A stretch of 20,216 nt of DNA, taken from positions 1 to 20,216 of the forward strand of contig CAIWVT010000647.1 in the NCBI GenBank assembly GCA_903916135.1, read 5' to 3'. The notes below the pieces were generated by a model. It was not told where the DNA came from, searched no databases, and saw nothing but the letters and a program-made list of their open reading frames with translations. This DNA comes from an uncultured bacterium (GTDB taxonomy: Bacteria > Bacteroidota > Bacteroidia > Bacteroidales > CAIWKO01). Positions 7,981 to 15,740 of the stretch are shown here, piece by piece; position 1 is the stretch's first letter, and every line of letters begins with the position of its first letter. Position numbers and translations under genes: made by a program.

Positions 7981-8571
7981 TTAATGTGTACTCGCTTTTT
8001 TCAGCCATTCAATAGCAAGCTCTCCTGCTAATGTCATCGTGTTTTCCATAGCAACAAAACCATGCTCCTTTATCACAATAAAGTTGTTTGAGTCTAAAAT
8101 TCCCAACACACTTTCTGCTAATTCAAGGGTTCCATACGCAACAGTTTCGGGGGTTTCAGGGATTCCTAAGGCGAAGGCATTTTGCGTAATCTGAGCATTA
8201 TGTCCATGAAATATCGCTTGCACATCCTTACGGTTTTGATAAATGGTGTAATGCATAAAGGTCTCCGAGGAAGGCGGTCGCATCCCTGTTACGATTATCT
8301 CTTTCGTTGCTGCGTTGCAGTCATGAATCTCCACAAAACAATCATCCGCTAAGGTGTCTTTCATGCCGATACACGTTCCTGTGATGATAAAACTTCCTGT
8401 TGCCGTCCTGAAACTTAAATTGCCGTAGGAGCCTCCGGGGTATGGAGGCGCCAATCCCTTTTCATGAAAAAGTTTACACCATTGTTTCAACACCGCCAAG
8501 TCCTCATGCTTCGGTGGAAGCTTATCTTTATAAACAGTGGTAAACTTTACGCCATTATATGCTTCGCTCAT
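7981..8571 (-). CDS. Class II aldolase/adducin-family protein, likely acting after MtnA
   Basis: The 196-aa protein fits a zinc-dependent class II aldolase of the fuculose-1-phosphate aldolase fold. A phosphate-binding motif GSYGNLS is at 47-53. The catalytic-type Glu103 lies in PPSSET, exactly 19 residues before the HGH pair (His122, His124), the same interval as Glu73 to His92 in FucA. The third zinc ligand is His170 in IKEHG. It overlaps mtnA by 4 bases, so the pair should be co-translated. Known partners of MtnA-type isomerases in this fold are MtnB dehydratase (methionine salvage), the 5-methylthioribulose-1-phosphate aldolase Ald2 (DHAP shunt) and DrdA (5-deoxyribose disposal). The FucA-like Glu position favours aldol cleavage to dihydroxyacetone phosphate plus an aldehyde, but MtnB is not excluded. 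Confidence 0.8.
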   Translation of the reverse strand: MSEAYNGVKFTTVYKDKLPPKHEDLAVLKQWCKLFHEKGLAPPYPGGSYGNLSFRTATGSFIITGTCIGMKDTLADDCFVEIHDCNAATKEIIVTGMRPPSSETFMHYTIYQNRKDVQAIFHGHNAQITQNAFALGIPETPETVAYGTLELAESVLGILDSNNFIVIKEHGFVAMENTMTLAGELAIEWLKKASTH

Positions 8572-9614
8572 AATCCAAACAGACTTTTGACTTCATCCAC
8601 ATTCGCTTTTATGATGCCTCTTTCGGTGATTATCCCGCTGATATATTTTGCAGGCGTTACATCAAAGGCAGGATTCAAGGCTTCTGAGTCGGGCGAACAT
8701 ACCAATATCTCATGCATTTTTCCTTCCTTGTCTCTGCCAGTTTGATACAAAACCTCATCGCCACTGCGCTCTTCTATTGAAATATGACTGCCATCAGGAC
8801 AGCCCAAATCTATAGTAGAAATAGGCGCTGCCACATAAAACGGAACGCCATATTCTTTCGCCACGATGGCTTTTTCTAAGGTGCCTATCTTATTGGCAAC
8901 GTCGCCATTGGCAGCAATACGGTCGGCACCGACTATCATCATATCTATTTTGCCCTGCGACATCAAAAAAGCCCCGGCATTATCTGCAATAATCAGATGA
9001 GGAATATGCTCATTGCGCAATTCCCATGCTGTGAGGCGTGCCCCTTGTCCGCGGGGACGTGTTTCATCGGCATAAACAAAAAGCTTTTTTCCACCATGCG
9101 CTGCTTCATAAATGGGCGACAGCGCGGAGCCGTAATTGGTGAACGCCAACCATCCCGCATTGCAATGTGTCTGGATGCGGAAGCCATCTTGTATCAAATC
9201 ATTTCCAAATTCTCCGATTTTCTTGCAGGCATCCACATCTTCTTGTGCCACACGCTCCGCCTCGTCCACCGCGTTCTCATAACAACGACGTCCTGCCTCA
9301 AAGACTCGTTCCGTGGCATAGAACAGATTCCGTGCCGTAGGTCGTGTAGCTTCTATTTCAGCCTTTGCAGCTTCCACATACTCCATATAATGCGCACTTC
9401 CCGCTTCCAAAAAGGCTTGCGCCATTGCATATCCGGCAGTAACGCCGATAGCTCCTGCACCCCGCACTATCATGGTCTGTATCGCGTGGCAAGTTTGGCG
9501 ATAACTCTTCGATTCGTAAATCCTAAATTCAAAGGGCAAGAGGTTCTGCTCTATCATAAACACTGAGCTTTTCTCCATCCACACCGTTCTGTAATTTATT
9601 CCTTCAACATGCAT
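8568..9614 (-). CDS. mtnA: S-methyl-5-thioribose-1-phosphate isomerase (MtnA family)
   Basis: The 348-aa protein matches the aldose-ketose isomerase branch of the MtnA/eIF2B family. It has RGAGAIGV (51-58), THCNAGWLA with the catalytic Cys151, DETRPRGQGARLTAWEL (183-199), and VGADRIAANGDVANKIGT with the catalytic Asp231. This enzyme converts 5-methylthioribose-1-phosphate, and in some bacteria 5-deoxyribose-1-phosphate, into the ribulose-1-phosphate form. The length is normal and no key residue is missing. It is the first gene of a two-gene unit with the class II aldolase. No methylthioribose kinase, MTA phosphorylase or later methionine-salvage gene (mtnC/mtnD) is in the window, so the pathway ending is inferred from the aldolase neighbour. 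ATG at 9614 is about 18 bases from a promoter-like element. Confidence 0.93.
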   Translation of the reverse strand: MHVEGINYRTVWMEKSSVFMIEQNLLPFEFRIYESKSYRQTCHAIQTMIVRGAGAIGVTAGYAMAQAFLEAGSAHYMEYVEAAKAEIEATRPTARNLFYATERVFEAGRRCYENAVDEAERVAQEDVDACKKIGEFGNDLIQDGFRIQTHCNAGWLAFTNYGSALSPIYEAAHGGKKLFVYADETRPRGQGARLTAWELRNEHIPHLIIADNAGAFLMSQGKIDMMIVGADRIAANGDVANKIGTLEKAIVAKEYGVPFYVAAPISTIDLGCPDGSHISIEERSGDEVLYQTGRDKEGKMHEILVCSPDSEALNPAFDVTPAKYISGIITERGIIKANVDEVKSLFGL

Positions 9615-9632
9615 ACTTTATATATTAGTCCA

Positions 9633-9640
9633 TAAAAGTA
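9633..9640 (-). promoter_or_regulatory. Possible -7 element of the mtnA-aldolase unit
   Basis: TACTTTTA on the minus strand differs from TAnnTTTG only in the last base and lies 18 bases upstream of the mtnA ATG. The leader would be short. Confidence 0.35.
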
Positions 9641-9752
9641 CATATTATTCTATTCACAGCATTAAATAAAGTGAAATTTCTTAGCCTTTGATGCCAAATA
9701 TGGTCATATTATACAGCATTTCAATCCCCCCAAAACAAAACCTTGTTGCGTC

Positions 9753-11642
9753 CTATTTCAAACTTACTTCCTCTATCGTCTCTAAGGTCTCAGGGTTTAT
9801 GACCTTCATACGGATATGTTTTCCATCCACATAGAACAAACAAACCGCATACTGCACTGCGAATTTCTCCACCGATGCTTTCCATGGTGTTTCCTCCTTT
9901 CCATAATAGGGTGCACCCGCAGCTCCATTGGTGATTTGCCATATAGTTCTGCTCAGGGTTAAATTGCCTGCATAATGCGTATCATACAACTTCGTTTCCG
10001 CCGAAATCCGTGTCCGCGAATAGTTGTGTTCGTCGCCCGTGAGCACTGCCACCACCTTCTTACTTTTGTTTACCAACAAATCCAATAAAGCATCTCGCCT
10101 TTCTATGATTCCCTGGTCTAAAGCCTTGCCCGAAATCCAAGGGCGCACAGTATTGTTGCCGCTATACCACATATCATCCTCCACGTGCCCGCCATTCGGA
10201 AAGATGGGCGAATGGAAGGACACGAAAATATGGTCTATCCCTGCGTCTTTCTCCAAAGTGGTCAAAGTTTTTGCCAACCATTTCATTTGATTGTCCATGA
10301 TGTAGGCGTGAACATTGCCTCCCAAGAGCGGAATGTTCTTTTCGTTTTGCGTATAGAGATATTCCGTGTTTAGGACTATCATGGCGGTGTTGCCGTGTGT
10401 ATAATAATACACGTTTTCGCCGTAGGGCGGAAAATCTTTTGCCTCTTTGTTCGTATCATAGGTGGCATCATCTTCGCTTAGGGGACCGTTGGTGGGGTTC
10501 ACGAAGTTATCGGCGAAGATTTTTTCTTGTGAGCAGGTTTCAAACGGAAATTTATCAACCGCAAACTGATAACTTCCGCCAAATTGATAAGCGATGGCTT
10601 CATGATTTCCCATGCCCATATAAAAAGGTATGCGCGCCGCGTAAGGAGAAATGGCATTGCGGAAGTTCCGGTACTCTAAATTCATTTTGTTTTCATCAAT
10701 ATCATAGCCGCTCACCAAATCGCCGGTGATTTGCACAAAACCTGCCTTTTCAAATAAGGCTAAGGAGGCAATTCTGCCCATCACGTAGGAGTTCACGCCC
10801 ATGATGTTGCGTTCGTTGCCACCTTGTCCGGCGCGGCAGTCGCTGGCGTAGGCAAACATAAAGGGATTTTGTGCGCCAGGGTCGGGGGCGGTGGTGAATG
10901 AAAAGGTTTCGGCATAATCTCCCAAGGTAATTGTGTATTTGTATTCAGTGTTTGCCCGCAAAAGGTCTAAGGTAATCTCATGATGGGTGCCCATTGTGCC
11001 GAAAAATGTCTTCTCGCCGCCGATGATGGGGATGGTGATTTCAGGAGCTATGGGCATGTTGGTCTCAAACCAGATAGTAACTTCCTTGTTGGTGAGATTA
11101 GCAACATAGGGACCCTCGCTCAAGCAGGTGTCGAGGGCGAAGCGATGGTTTCGGTAGGTGAACACGAAGCTGCCATCGAAAAGAATTTGCTGTGTGGTTG
11201 AAAAAACGCGATAACCCACCTTGCCGCGCTCTTTGGTTTCCCAATTGATGAAATCATAATTGCCACTGAGCTTACCCAAAAGGTTAATCTTCATTTTTCC
11301 TTTCACCAAGGGGAAAGCATTGCGGTAATACACCACGTGTTGCAGTTCATTTTGCGCATCTTGCAAACCAAAAAGCACCGTGCCCGCCTGTGTGGGACCG
11401 AAATTGAGGATGAAGCCGCTGTCGTAAGCTATAGGGAGGTGTTTGAAATTCTCCATCACAAGGGCGGCATGAGCTGTGTCGGCATAATAGACTTTGTTGT
11501 CGGTGGGGTTTTTGAAATAGTAGTTTTTGGCGGTGGGGTCGTAGTGGATATTGGTGTAGAGGGAGGGGATGTTTTGGGCGATGGTGGGGAAAGATAAGGT
11601 ACTAATGAGTATGATTTGGATAAGATTTTTAAATGTGTTCAT
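9753..11642 (-). CDS. Exported purple-acid-phosphatase-like metallophosphoesterase
   Basis: Starting at ATG 11642 the protein is 629 aa with a signal peptide (MNTFKNLIQIILISTLSF..AQ). The frame extends 12 codons upstream to ATG 11678, but that would bury the signal peptide. After an N-terminal region without a recognised fold, a fibronectin-III-like domain (about 190-255, ending YAETFSFTTAP) precedes a calcineurin-type phosphoesterase domain, as in purple acid phosphatases. Metal-site motifs are ASDCRAG (Asp at about 268), ITGDL, GMGNHE, a late SFHSPIF and TGDEHNY. The usual DxH or DxG of motif I is DCR here. No T9SS tail or lipobox is present, so a periplasmic location is likely. The substrate, a phosphomonoester or diester, is unknown. 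It is divergent from pfkA. Confidence 0.85.
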   Translation of the reverse strand: MNTFKNLIQIILISTLSFPTIAQNIPSLYTNIHYDPTAKNYYFKNPTDNKVYYADTAHAALVMENFKHLPIAYDSGFILNFGPTQAGTVLFGLQDAQNELQHVVYYRNAFPLVKGKMKINLLGKLSGNYDFINWETKERGKVGYRVFSTTQQILFDGSFVFTYRNHRFALDTCLSEGPYVANLTNKEVTIWFETNMPIAPEITIPIIGGEKTFFGTMGTHHEITLDLLRANTEYKYTITLGDYAETFSFTTAPDPGAQNPFMFAYASDCRAGQGGNERNIMGVNSYVMGRIASLALFEKAGFVQITGDLVSGYDIDENKMNLEYRNFRNAISPYAARIPFYMGMGNHEAIAYQFGGSYQFAVDKFPFETCSQEKIFADNFVNPTNGPLSEDDATYDTNKEAKDFPPYGENVYYYTHGNTAMIVLNTEYLYTQNEKNIPLLGGNVHAYIMDNQMKWLAKTLTTLEKDAGIDHIFVSFHSPIFPNGGHVEDDMWYSGNNTVRPWISGKALDQGIIERRDALLDLLVNKSKKVVAVLTGDEHNYSRTRISAETKLYDTHYAGNLTLSRTIWQITNGAAGAPYYGKEETPWKASVEKFAVQYAVCLFYVDGKHIRMKVINPETLETIEEVSLK

Positions 11643-11698
11643 ATAATTGGTTATTAGGTTATTTATTTGCATGGGCAAGTTGTTGAATGATTTTAAGA

Positions 11699-11770
11699 GT
11701 AACTATTTTTTTGTCTGCAAAGATACTACTATGTCATCACATCCAAATAATATTTACCCAAAATAGTTAC
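11699..11770. repeat. 11-bp inverted repeat flanking the metallophosphoesterase promoter
   Basis: GTAACTATTTT at 11699-11709 is the exact reverse complement of AAAATAGTTAC at 11760-11770. The 50 bases between the arms contain the -7 and -33 elements of the leftward promoter. The right arm abuts the expected -33 zone of the rightward pfkA promoter. Two half-sites for a regulator are conceivable; no protein is known. Confidence 0.5.
11718..11747 (-). promoter_or_regulatory. Strong Bacteroidota-type promoter for the metallophosphoesterase gene
   Basis: On the minus strand TTTG (11744-11747), an 18-base spacer and TATCTTTG (11718-11725) match both the -33 and -7 consensus exactly. The leader to ATG 11642 would be about 69 bases. 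Confidence 0.65.
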
Positions 11771-11788
11771 CCATCAAATAAAAAATAA

Positions 11789-11796
11789 TACCTTTG
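11789..11796 (+). promoter_or_regulatory. -7 promoter element of the pfkA-priA operon
   Basis: TACCTTTG is an exact TAnnTTTG match, 30 bases before the pfkA ATG. No TTTG is found at -33; GTTAC, part of the 11-bp inverted repeat arm, occupies that region. Confidence 0.55.
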
Positions 11797-11811
11797 TCTT
11801 TAATATTATTT

Positions 11812-11817
11812 AAGGAG
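11812..11817 (+). promoter_or_regulatory. Shine-Dalgarno sequence fixing the pfkA start
   Basis: AAGGAG lies 9 bases before ATG 11827. It is notable because most starts in this window lack such a site. It decides for ATG 11827 over the in-frame ATG at 11794, which lies inside the promoter/leader. Confidence 0.6.
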
Positions 11818-11826
11818 AAATACAGG

Positions 11827-12807
11827 ATGAAAACCATTAAAAAAATAGGTGTTCTGACTTCGGGCGGCGATGCACCGGGGATGAATGCAGCGATACGCGC
11901 GGTGGTGCGTACGGGATTATACAGGAAATTGGAAGTGGTTGGCGTGATGCGCGGCTATCAGGGACTGATTGAAGGGGAGTTTCAGGTGATGCACAACAGT
12001 ACAGTGGCAAACATCATTCAGCGCGGAGGAACCATATTGAAGACCGCCCGCAGCGAGGAGTTTCGCACGGAAGAAGGCTTGGCAAAAGCGCATCAGAACC
12101 TGATGAGTCAAGAGATAGATGCCTTGGTGGCGATAGGCGGCGACGGGACGTTTCGCGGGGCGATGGCATTGGGCGGAACTTACGATTTTCCGATAGTGGG
12201 CGTGCCCGGAACGATAGATAACGACTTGTATGGCACGGATTTCACGATAGGCTACGACACGGCGATTAATACGGTGATTCAAGTGGTGGACAAACTGCGC
12301 GACACGGCGGCATCGCACAATCGTTTGTTCTTTGTGGAGGTGATGGGACGCGACGCGGGTTTTATTGCGCTGCGCAGTGGCATAGCGGGTGGTGCGGAAG
12401 ATATCCTTGTGCCTGAAGACCCTACCGACCTCGACAAACTGATAGCGAAACTGAAAAACGATAGGCGCGAAAACAAAACTTCGGGCATCATCATAGTGGC
12501 AGAAGGCGATGACCAAGGCGGTGCGTTGGAAGTGGCACGGAAGGTGAAAGAAAAATGCGACTCCTACGAGACGCGGGTGTCTATCATCGGACATATGCAA
12601 CGCGGGGGCTCGCCCACGTGCATGGACAGGGTGTTGGCAAGCACCTTGGGCTATGATGCCGTGAACGCTTTGTTGGACGAAAAACGCGGGGTGATGATAG
12701 GACAAATCAATAAAAAGACTTCGTTTATTCCTTTTGAGAAAGCTACCAAGCATCATCAGGAAATGAACAAAAGTATGTTGGCGATGGCGCATGTGTTATC
12801 GTTATAG
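11827..12807 (+). CDS. pfkA: ATP-dependent 6-phosphofructokinase
   Basis: The 326-aa protein (E. coli PfkA is 320) phosphorylates fructose-6-phosphate to fructose-1,6-bisphosphate, the committed step of glycolysis. Visible motifs are the ATP loop TSGGDAPGMNAAIR (11-24), IGGDGTF (103-109), the catalytic PGTIDND (127-133, Asp131 as base), MGRDAGFIAL and HMQRGGSPTCMDR. The glycine in GGDG, rather than Asp, marks the ATP-using rather than the pyrophosphate-using group. The start at 11827 is set by a Shine-Dalgarno sequence and by the conserved N-terminus. priA begins 3 bases after the stop, so the two are co-transcribed. Base composition is distinctly GC-richer here than in the flanking accessory genes. 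Confidence 0.96.
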   Translation: MKTIKKIGVLTSGGDAPGMNAAIRAVVRTGLYRKLEVVGVMRGYQGLIEGEFQVMHNSTVANIIQRGGTILKTARSEEFRTEEGLAKAHQNLMSQEIDALVAIGGDGTFRGAMALGGTYDFPIVGVPGTIDNDLYGTDFTIGYDTAINTVIQVVDKLRDTAASHNRLFFVEVMGRDAGFIALRSGIAGGAEDILVPEDPTDLDKLIAKLKNDRRENKTSGIIIVAEGDDQGGALEVARKVKEKCDSYETRVSIIGHMQRGGSPTCMDRVLASTLGYDAVNALLDEKRGVMIGQINKKTSFIPFEKATKHHQEMNKSMLAMAHVLSL

Positions 12808-12810
12808 GGT

Positions 12811-15300
12811 ATGGAACGGACTACGCTTTTTGCCGATGTGATATTGCCCTTGCCGATACCGGGGCTGTTTACCTATAGGGTCCCGTTTGAGATGAACGAT
12901 GTGTTGCAGCGGGGTGTGCGGGTGGTGGTGCAATTTGGCAAAAAGAAGATTTATACGGCTTTGGTGTATAAGATACATGAAAATGTGCCGGAGGGATATG
13001 TGCCGAAATATATTTTAAATATTTTGGATGATGCGCCGATTGTGAATGACATTCAATATAGGTATTGGAACTGGATAGCAGATTATTATATGTGTAGGAT
13101 AGGCGAAGTGATGAATGTGGCACTGCCGTCGTCGTTGAAGTTGGCGTCGGAGAGTTGCGTGGTGATGAACCCGGAGTTCGATAGGAATTTTCAGTTGTTG
13201 TCCGATAAGGAGTTTTTGATTGCGGAAGCCTTGGACATACGGCAGAAGCTTACCTTGACGGAAATCTCCGATATCATTGAGCAACAGAAAATCATTCCCT
13301 TGATAAAAACAATGATAGAAAAGAAGATACTCTTGCCCGAAGAAGAGCTGCACGATAAGTTTAAGCCGAAGAAAGAGGTGTGTGTTAGGCTGAGTGAGGC
13401 ATATGAAGATGAAAAAGTGTTGGGTGAATTGCTGAATACCTTGGATAGGAAAGCGAAGATGCAGATGCAATTGATGATGGCGTATCTGCATTTCACGCGC
13501 AACGTGCATCCTGCGCCGAAAAACCTGAGCAGAGCTGATTTGTTGGCAAAAGCCGAAGCTACGGTGGCGCAATTGAGTGCATTGGTGAAGAAAGGGGTGT
13601 TGGAAACCTACGAAATTACGCAATCGCGATTGAAAGAATATGACAGCGTGGCGGATGTGGATTCCATAGTGCTGAATGATGACCAAGCGAAGGCATTTGA
13701 GGAAATACATCAGCATTTTGAAGAGCGGGATGTGGTGCTTTTGCATGGCATCACCTCGAGCGGGAAGACGGAAATCTATATAAAACTGATACAAGAAACG
13801 ATAGCCCAGGGGAAACAGGTGTTGTTTTTGTTGCCTGAGATAGCGTTGACCACTCAAATCATCAACAGGTTGCGGAAGTATTTCGGGAAACAGGTGGGGG
13901 TGTATCATTCTAAATACAATAACAACGAACGGGTGGAGGTGTGGAACAAAGTGTTGCCGCCTGAGACAACAGATTCGGTGGGCGAGCCGTATAAGATAGT
14001 GTTAGGGGCGCGTTCGTCTTTGTTTTTGCCGTATTACAATCTTGGGTTGGTGATAGTGGACGAGGAACATGACACTTCGTATAAACAAAACGAGCCTGCG
14101 CCGCGTTATAATGCCCGCGATGCAGCTATCTATCTGGCGCATTTGCATGGAGCCAAAACGGTGTTGGGTTCGGCGACGCCTTCGGTGGAAACGTACTTCA
14201 GCGCATTGGGGGCTAAGTTTGGTTTGGTGGAATTGAATAAGCGTTATGGCGATATGGAGTTGCCCGAAATTGTGGTGGCAAACCTCAAAGAGCAAACGCG
14301 ACATAAAAAGATGAAAGCATTTTTCTCGGAAACATTATTTAATTTGACTACAGATGCGTTGAAGAACAAGGAGCAGGTGATATTGTTTCAGAATCGGCGG
14401 GGGTTTTCGACGCGGGTGGAATGTGGGGATTGTTGTTGGGTGCCGAGTTGTAAGTATTGCGATGTTACCTTGATATATCATAAGCATATCAATGCCTTGA
14501 AGTGTCATTATTGCGGCTACTCGACTAAGGTGCCTGAAGAATGTCCTGCCTGCAAAAGTACTAAGGTGCTTACGAAAGGTTTTGGCACGGAGCGGATAGA
14601 AGAAGAAACGGCTTTGTTGTTTTCGGAGGCGAATATAGTGCGTATGGATTTAGATTCCACACGAACGAAGAATGCATATCAGCAAATTATCAATGATTTT
14701 GAAGATAGAAAGACGCATATCTTAATCGGCACGCAAATGGTTACAAAGGGTTTGGACTTTGAGAATGTTAGTTTGGTGGGGATATTGAATGCGGATAATA
14801 TGTTGAGCTTTCCTGACTTCAGAGCGCACGAGCGGGGTTATCAAATGATAGCGCAAGTGAGCGGTCGCGCAGGGAGAAAGAATAAGCGGGGCAAGGTGGT
14901 GATACAAACGTATAATCCCGAGCATCCTATCATCCTTCAGGCGCTACGCAATGATTATCATGGGATGTGCAATGAGCAATTGCATCAGCGGAAACGTTTC
15001 GGATATCCGCCTTTTAGCAGGTTGATACAGATAACGGTGAAACATCAGCATACGGGTGTGTTGAACGAGGCGGCAAACTATTTGGCACACAACTTGAAGT
15101 TGACTTTTGGGAAGAAAGTGTTTGGACCGGAATATCCTGTGGTGGGGCGCATCAAGAACTTGTATCTAAAGAATATTCTCATCAAGTTGGAGCGCGATGC
15201 GCATCTGCAACAGCATAAAGAGGAGATACTGAAAGTGATTCAGGAATTCTCAAAGAGACATACAACCGTGAGGGTTAGTCTGGACGTTGATCCTGTGTAG
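12811..15300 (+). CDS. priA: Primosomal protein N' (PriA), replication-restart helicase
   Basis: The 829-aa protein carries the PriA layout. The N-terminal DNA-binding region opens with FADVILPLPIPGLFTYRVP. The superfamily 2 helicase core has Walker A GITSSGKTE (313-321), DEEH (417-420) and GSATPSVET. A zinc-binding insertion has four CxxC-type pairs (CGDC, CKYC, CHYC, CPAC). Helicase motifs V and VI are GTQMVTKGLDF and QVSGRAGR. PriA recognises stalled or collapsed forks and reloads the replicative helicase in the cytoplasm. All core motifs are intact. It follows pfkA by 3 bases, so it probably depends on that promoter. Its last 26 bases overlap the convergent DUF1456 gene. No terminator hairpin is visible after the stop. 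Confidence 0.96.
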   Translation: MERTTLFADVILPLPIPGLFTYRVPFEMNDVLQRGVRVVVQFGKKKIYTALVYKIHENVPEGYVPKYILNILDDAPIVNDIQYRYWNWIADYYMCRIGEVMNVALPSSLKLASESCVVMNPEFDRNFQLLSDKEFLIAEALDIRQKLTLTEISDIIEQQKIIPLIKTMIEKKILLPEEELHDKFKPKKEVCVRLSEAYEDEKVLGELLNTLDRKAKMQMQLMMAYLHFTRNVHPAPKNLSRADLLAKAEATVAQLSALVKKGVLETYEITQSRLKEYDSVADVDSIVLNDDQAKAFEEIHQHFEERDVVLLHGITSSGKTEIYIKLIQETIAQGKQVLFLLPEIALTTQIINRLRKYFGKQVGVYHSKYNNNERVEVWNKVLPPETTDSVGEPYKIVLGARSSLFLPYYNLGLVIVDEEHDTSYKQNEPAPRYNARDAAIYLAHLHGAKTVLGSATPSVETYFSALGAKFGLVELNKRYGDMELPEIVVANLKEQTRHKKMKAFFSETLFNLTTDALKNKEQVILFQNRRGFSTRVECGDCCWVPSCKYCDVTLIYHKHINALKCHYCGYSTKVPEECPACKSTKVLTKGFGTERIEEETALLFSEANIVRMDLDSTRTKNAYQQIINDFEDRKTHILIGTQMVTKGLDFENVSLVGILNADNMLSFPDFRAHERGYQMIAQVSGRAGRKNKRGKVVIQTYNPEHPIILQALRNDYHGMCNEQLHQRKRFGYPPFSRLIQITVKHQHTGVLNEAANYLAHNLKLTFGKKVFGPEYPVVGRIKNLYLKNILIKLERDAHLQQHKEEILKVIQEFSKRHTTVRVSLDVDPV

Positions 15301-15541
15301 GGGGTTTTTGGTTACGGTCGTCGGGGCGAGGACCACGTTTGTAAATTATCAATCCGTTTAGGAAATTGCGCAGCACCTGGTCGCCACATTCCTCATAGTT
15401 GTCGTGGTCGGGATTGCGAAAGAGGGCGTTGAGGCGTGGTTTGCTCATGGTGAAGCCTGCTAATTTCAAGATATGTATGATATCGTCATCGCGCAAGCTG
15501 AGGGCGATGCGTAGTTTTTTCAGGATATCGTTGTTGGACAT
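15275..15541 (-). CDS. Short DUF1456-family protein (single repeat)
   Basis: The product from ATG 15541 is 88 aa; another ATG two codons upstream (15547) is equally usable. Residues 1-68 match one DUF1456 unit: NNDILKKLRIALSLRDDDII, a LAGF segment, then KPRLNALFRNPDHDNYEECGDQVLRNFLNGLI. E. coli YehS-type proteins have two such units in about 150 residues; here the second is replaced by a short polar, proline-containing tail (RGPRPDD to QDQRPD). The function of the family is unknown. The open frame runs up to 15643 through a palindrome, but that extension looks unlike coding sequence. The 3' end overlaps the end of priA by 26 bases on the opposite strand. Either this is a genuine short form or the second repeat has been lost. 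Confidence 0.75.
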   Translation of the reverse strand: MSNNDILKKLRIALSLRDDDIIHILKLAGFTMSKPRLNALFRNPDHDNYEECGDQVLRNFLNGLIIYKRGPRPDDRNQKPPTQDQRPD

Positions 15542-15575
15542 TTGCATATAAAAGAATGGTTTTTGAATTGGGGTG

Positions 15576-15583
15576 TAAAAGTA
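15576..15583 (-). promoter_or_regulatory. Possible -7 element for the DUF1456 gene
   Basis: TACTTTTA on the minus strand has one mismatch to TAnnTTTG and is about 35 bases before ATG 15541. No -33 element is seen, and the 29-bp palindrome lies 36 bases farther upstream. Confidence 0.3.
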
Positions 15584-15618
15584 AGGAATTTTTTTAGTTG
15601 GAGATATATTAATCTTTA

Positions 15619-15647
15619 CATAATGCCGATACGGTATCGGCATTATG
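15619..15647. repeat. Perfect 29-bp palindrome (14-bp arms, one central base)
   Basis: The arm CATAATGCCGATAC (15619-15632) is followed by a single G and then its exact reverse complement (15634-15647). It lies between the DUF1456 promoter region and the end of the inhibitor gene. No T-run follows on either strand, so a simple Rho-independent terminator is unlikely. An operator for a dimeric regulator, a site for a DNA-binding or cleaving protein, or a copy of a dispersed palindromic element are the options. Confidence 0.9.
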
Positions 15648-15664
15648 CCAAATTGGGTTTGGAT

Positions 15665-15736
15665 TTAAGATATCAAGTAATGGTATAATTCATCAGGCAT
15701 AGCCATAAAGGGAATGGCAATTTGCGCTATTTCCAT
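15665..15736 (-). CDS. Possible 23-aa small ORF just after the inhibitor gene
   Basis: An ATG at 15736 lies 4 bases past the stop of the I42 inhibitor gene and opens a 23-codon frame (begins MEIAQIAIPFMAMPDE, ends HYLIS). The spacing suggests translational coupling, and the codons look ordinary. It is too short to assign. It could be a microprotein, the degraded remnant of a longer gene, or chance. Confidence 0.25.
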   Translation of the reverse strand: MEIAQIAIPFMAMPDELYHYLIS

Positions 15737-15740
15737 GCTT

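Noticed and set aside
8997..9566. 189-codon plus-strand frame opposite mtnA
   Set aside because: Cysteine-rich shadow of a clearly identified gene, with no family resemblance.
9665..9720. 12-codon frame (MLYNMTIFGIKG) between the phosphatase and mtnA genes, preceded by a G-run
   Set aside because: Too short to distinguish from chance and without a promoter motif.
11917..12792. Long minus-strand open frame opposite pfkA (and similar long frames opposite priA)
   Set aside because: Histidine/arginine-rich translations typical of antisense shadows in GC-richer coding DNA; the plus-strand genes are certain.
15542..15643. N-terminal extension of the DUF1456 frame through the palindrome
   Set aside because: The conserved domain starts at the later ATG, a promoter-like element lies inside the extension, and its sequence is unlike the family.
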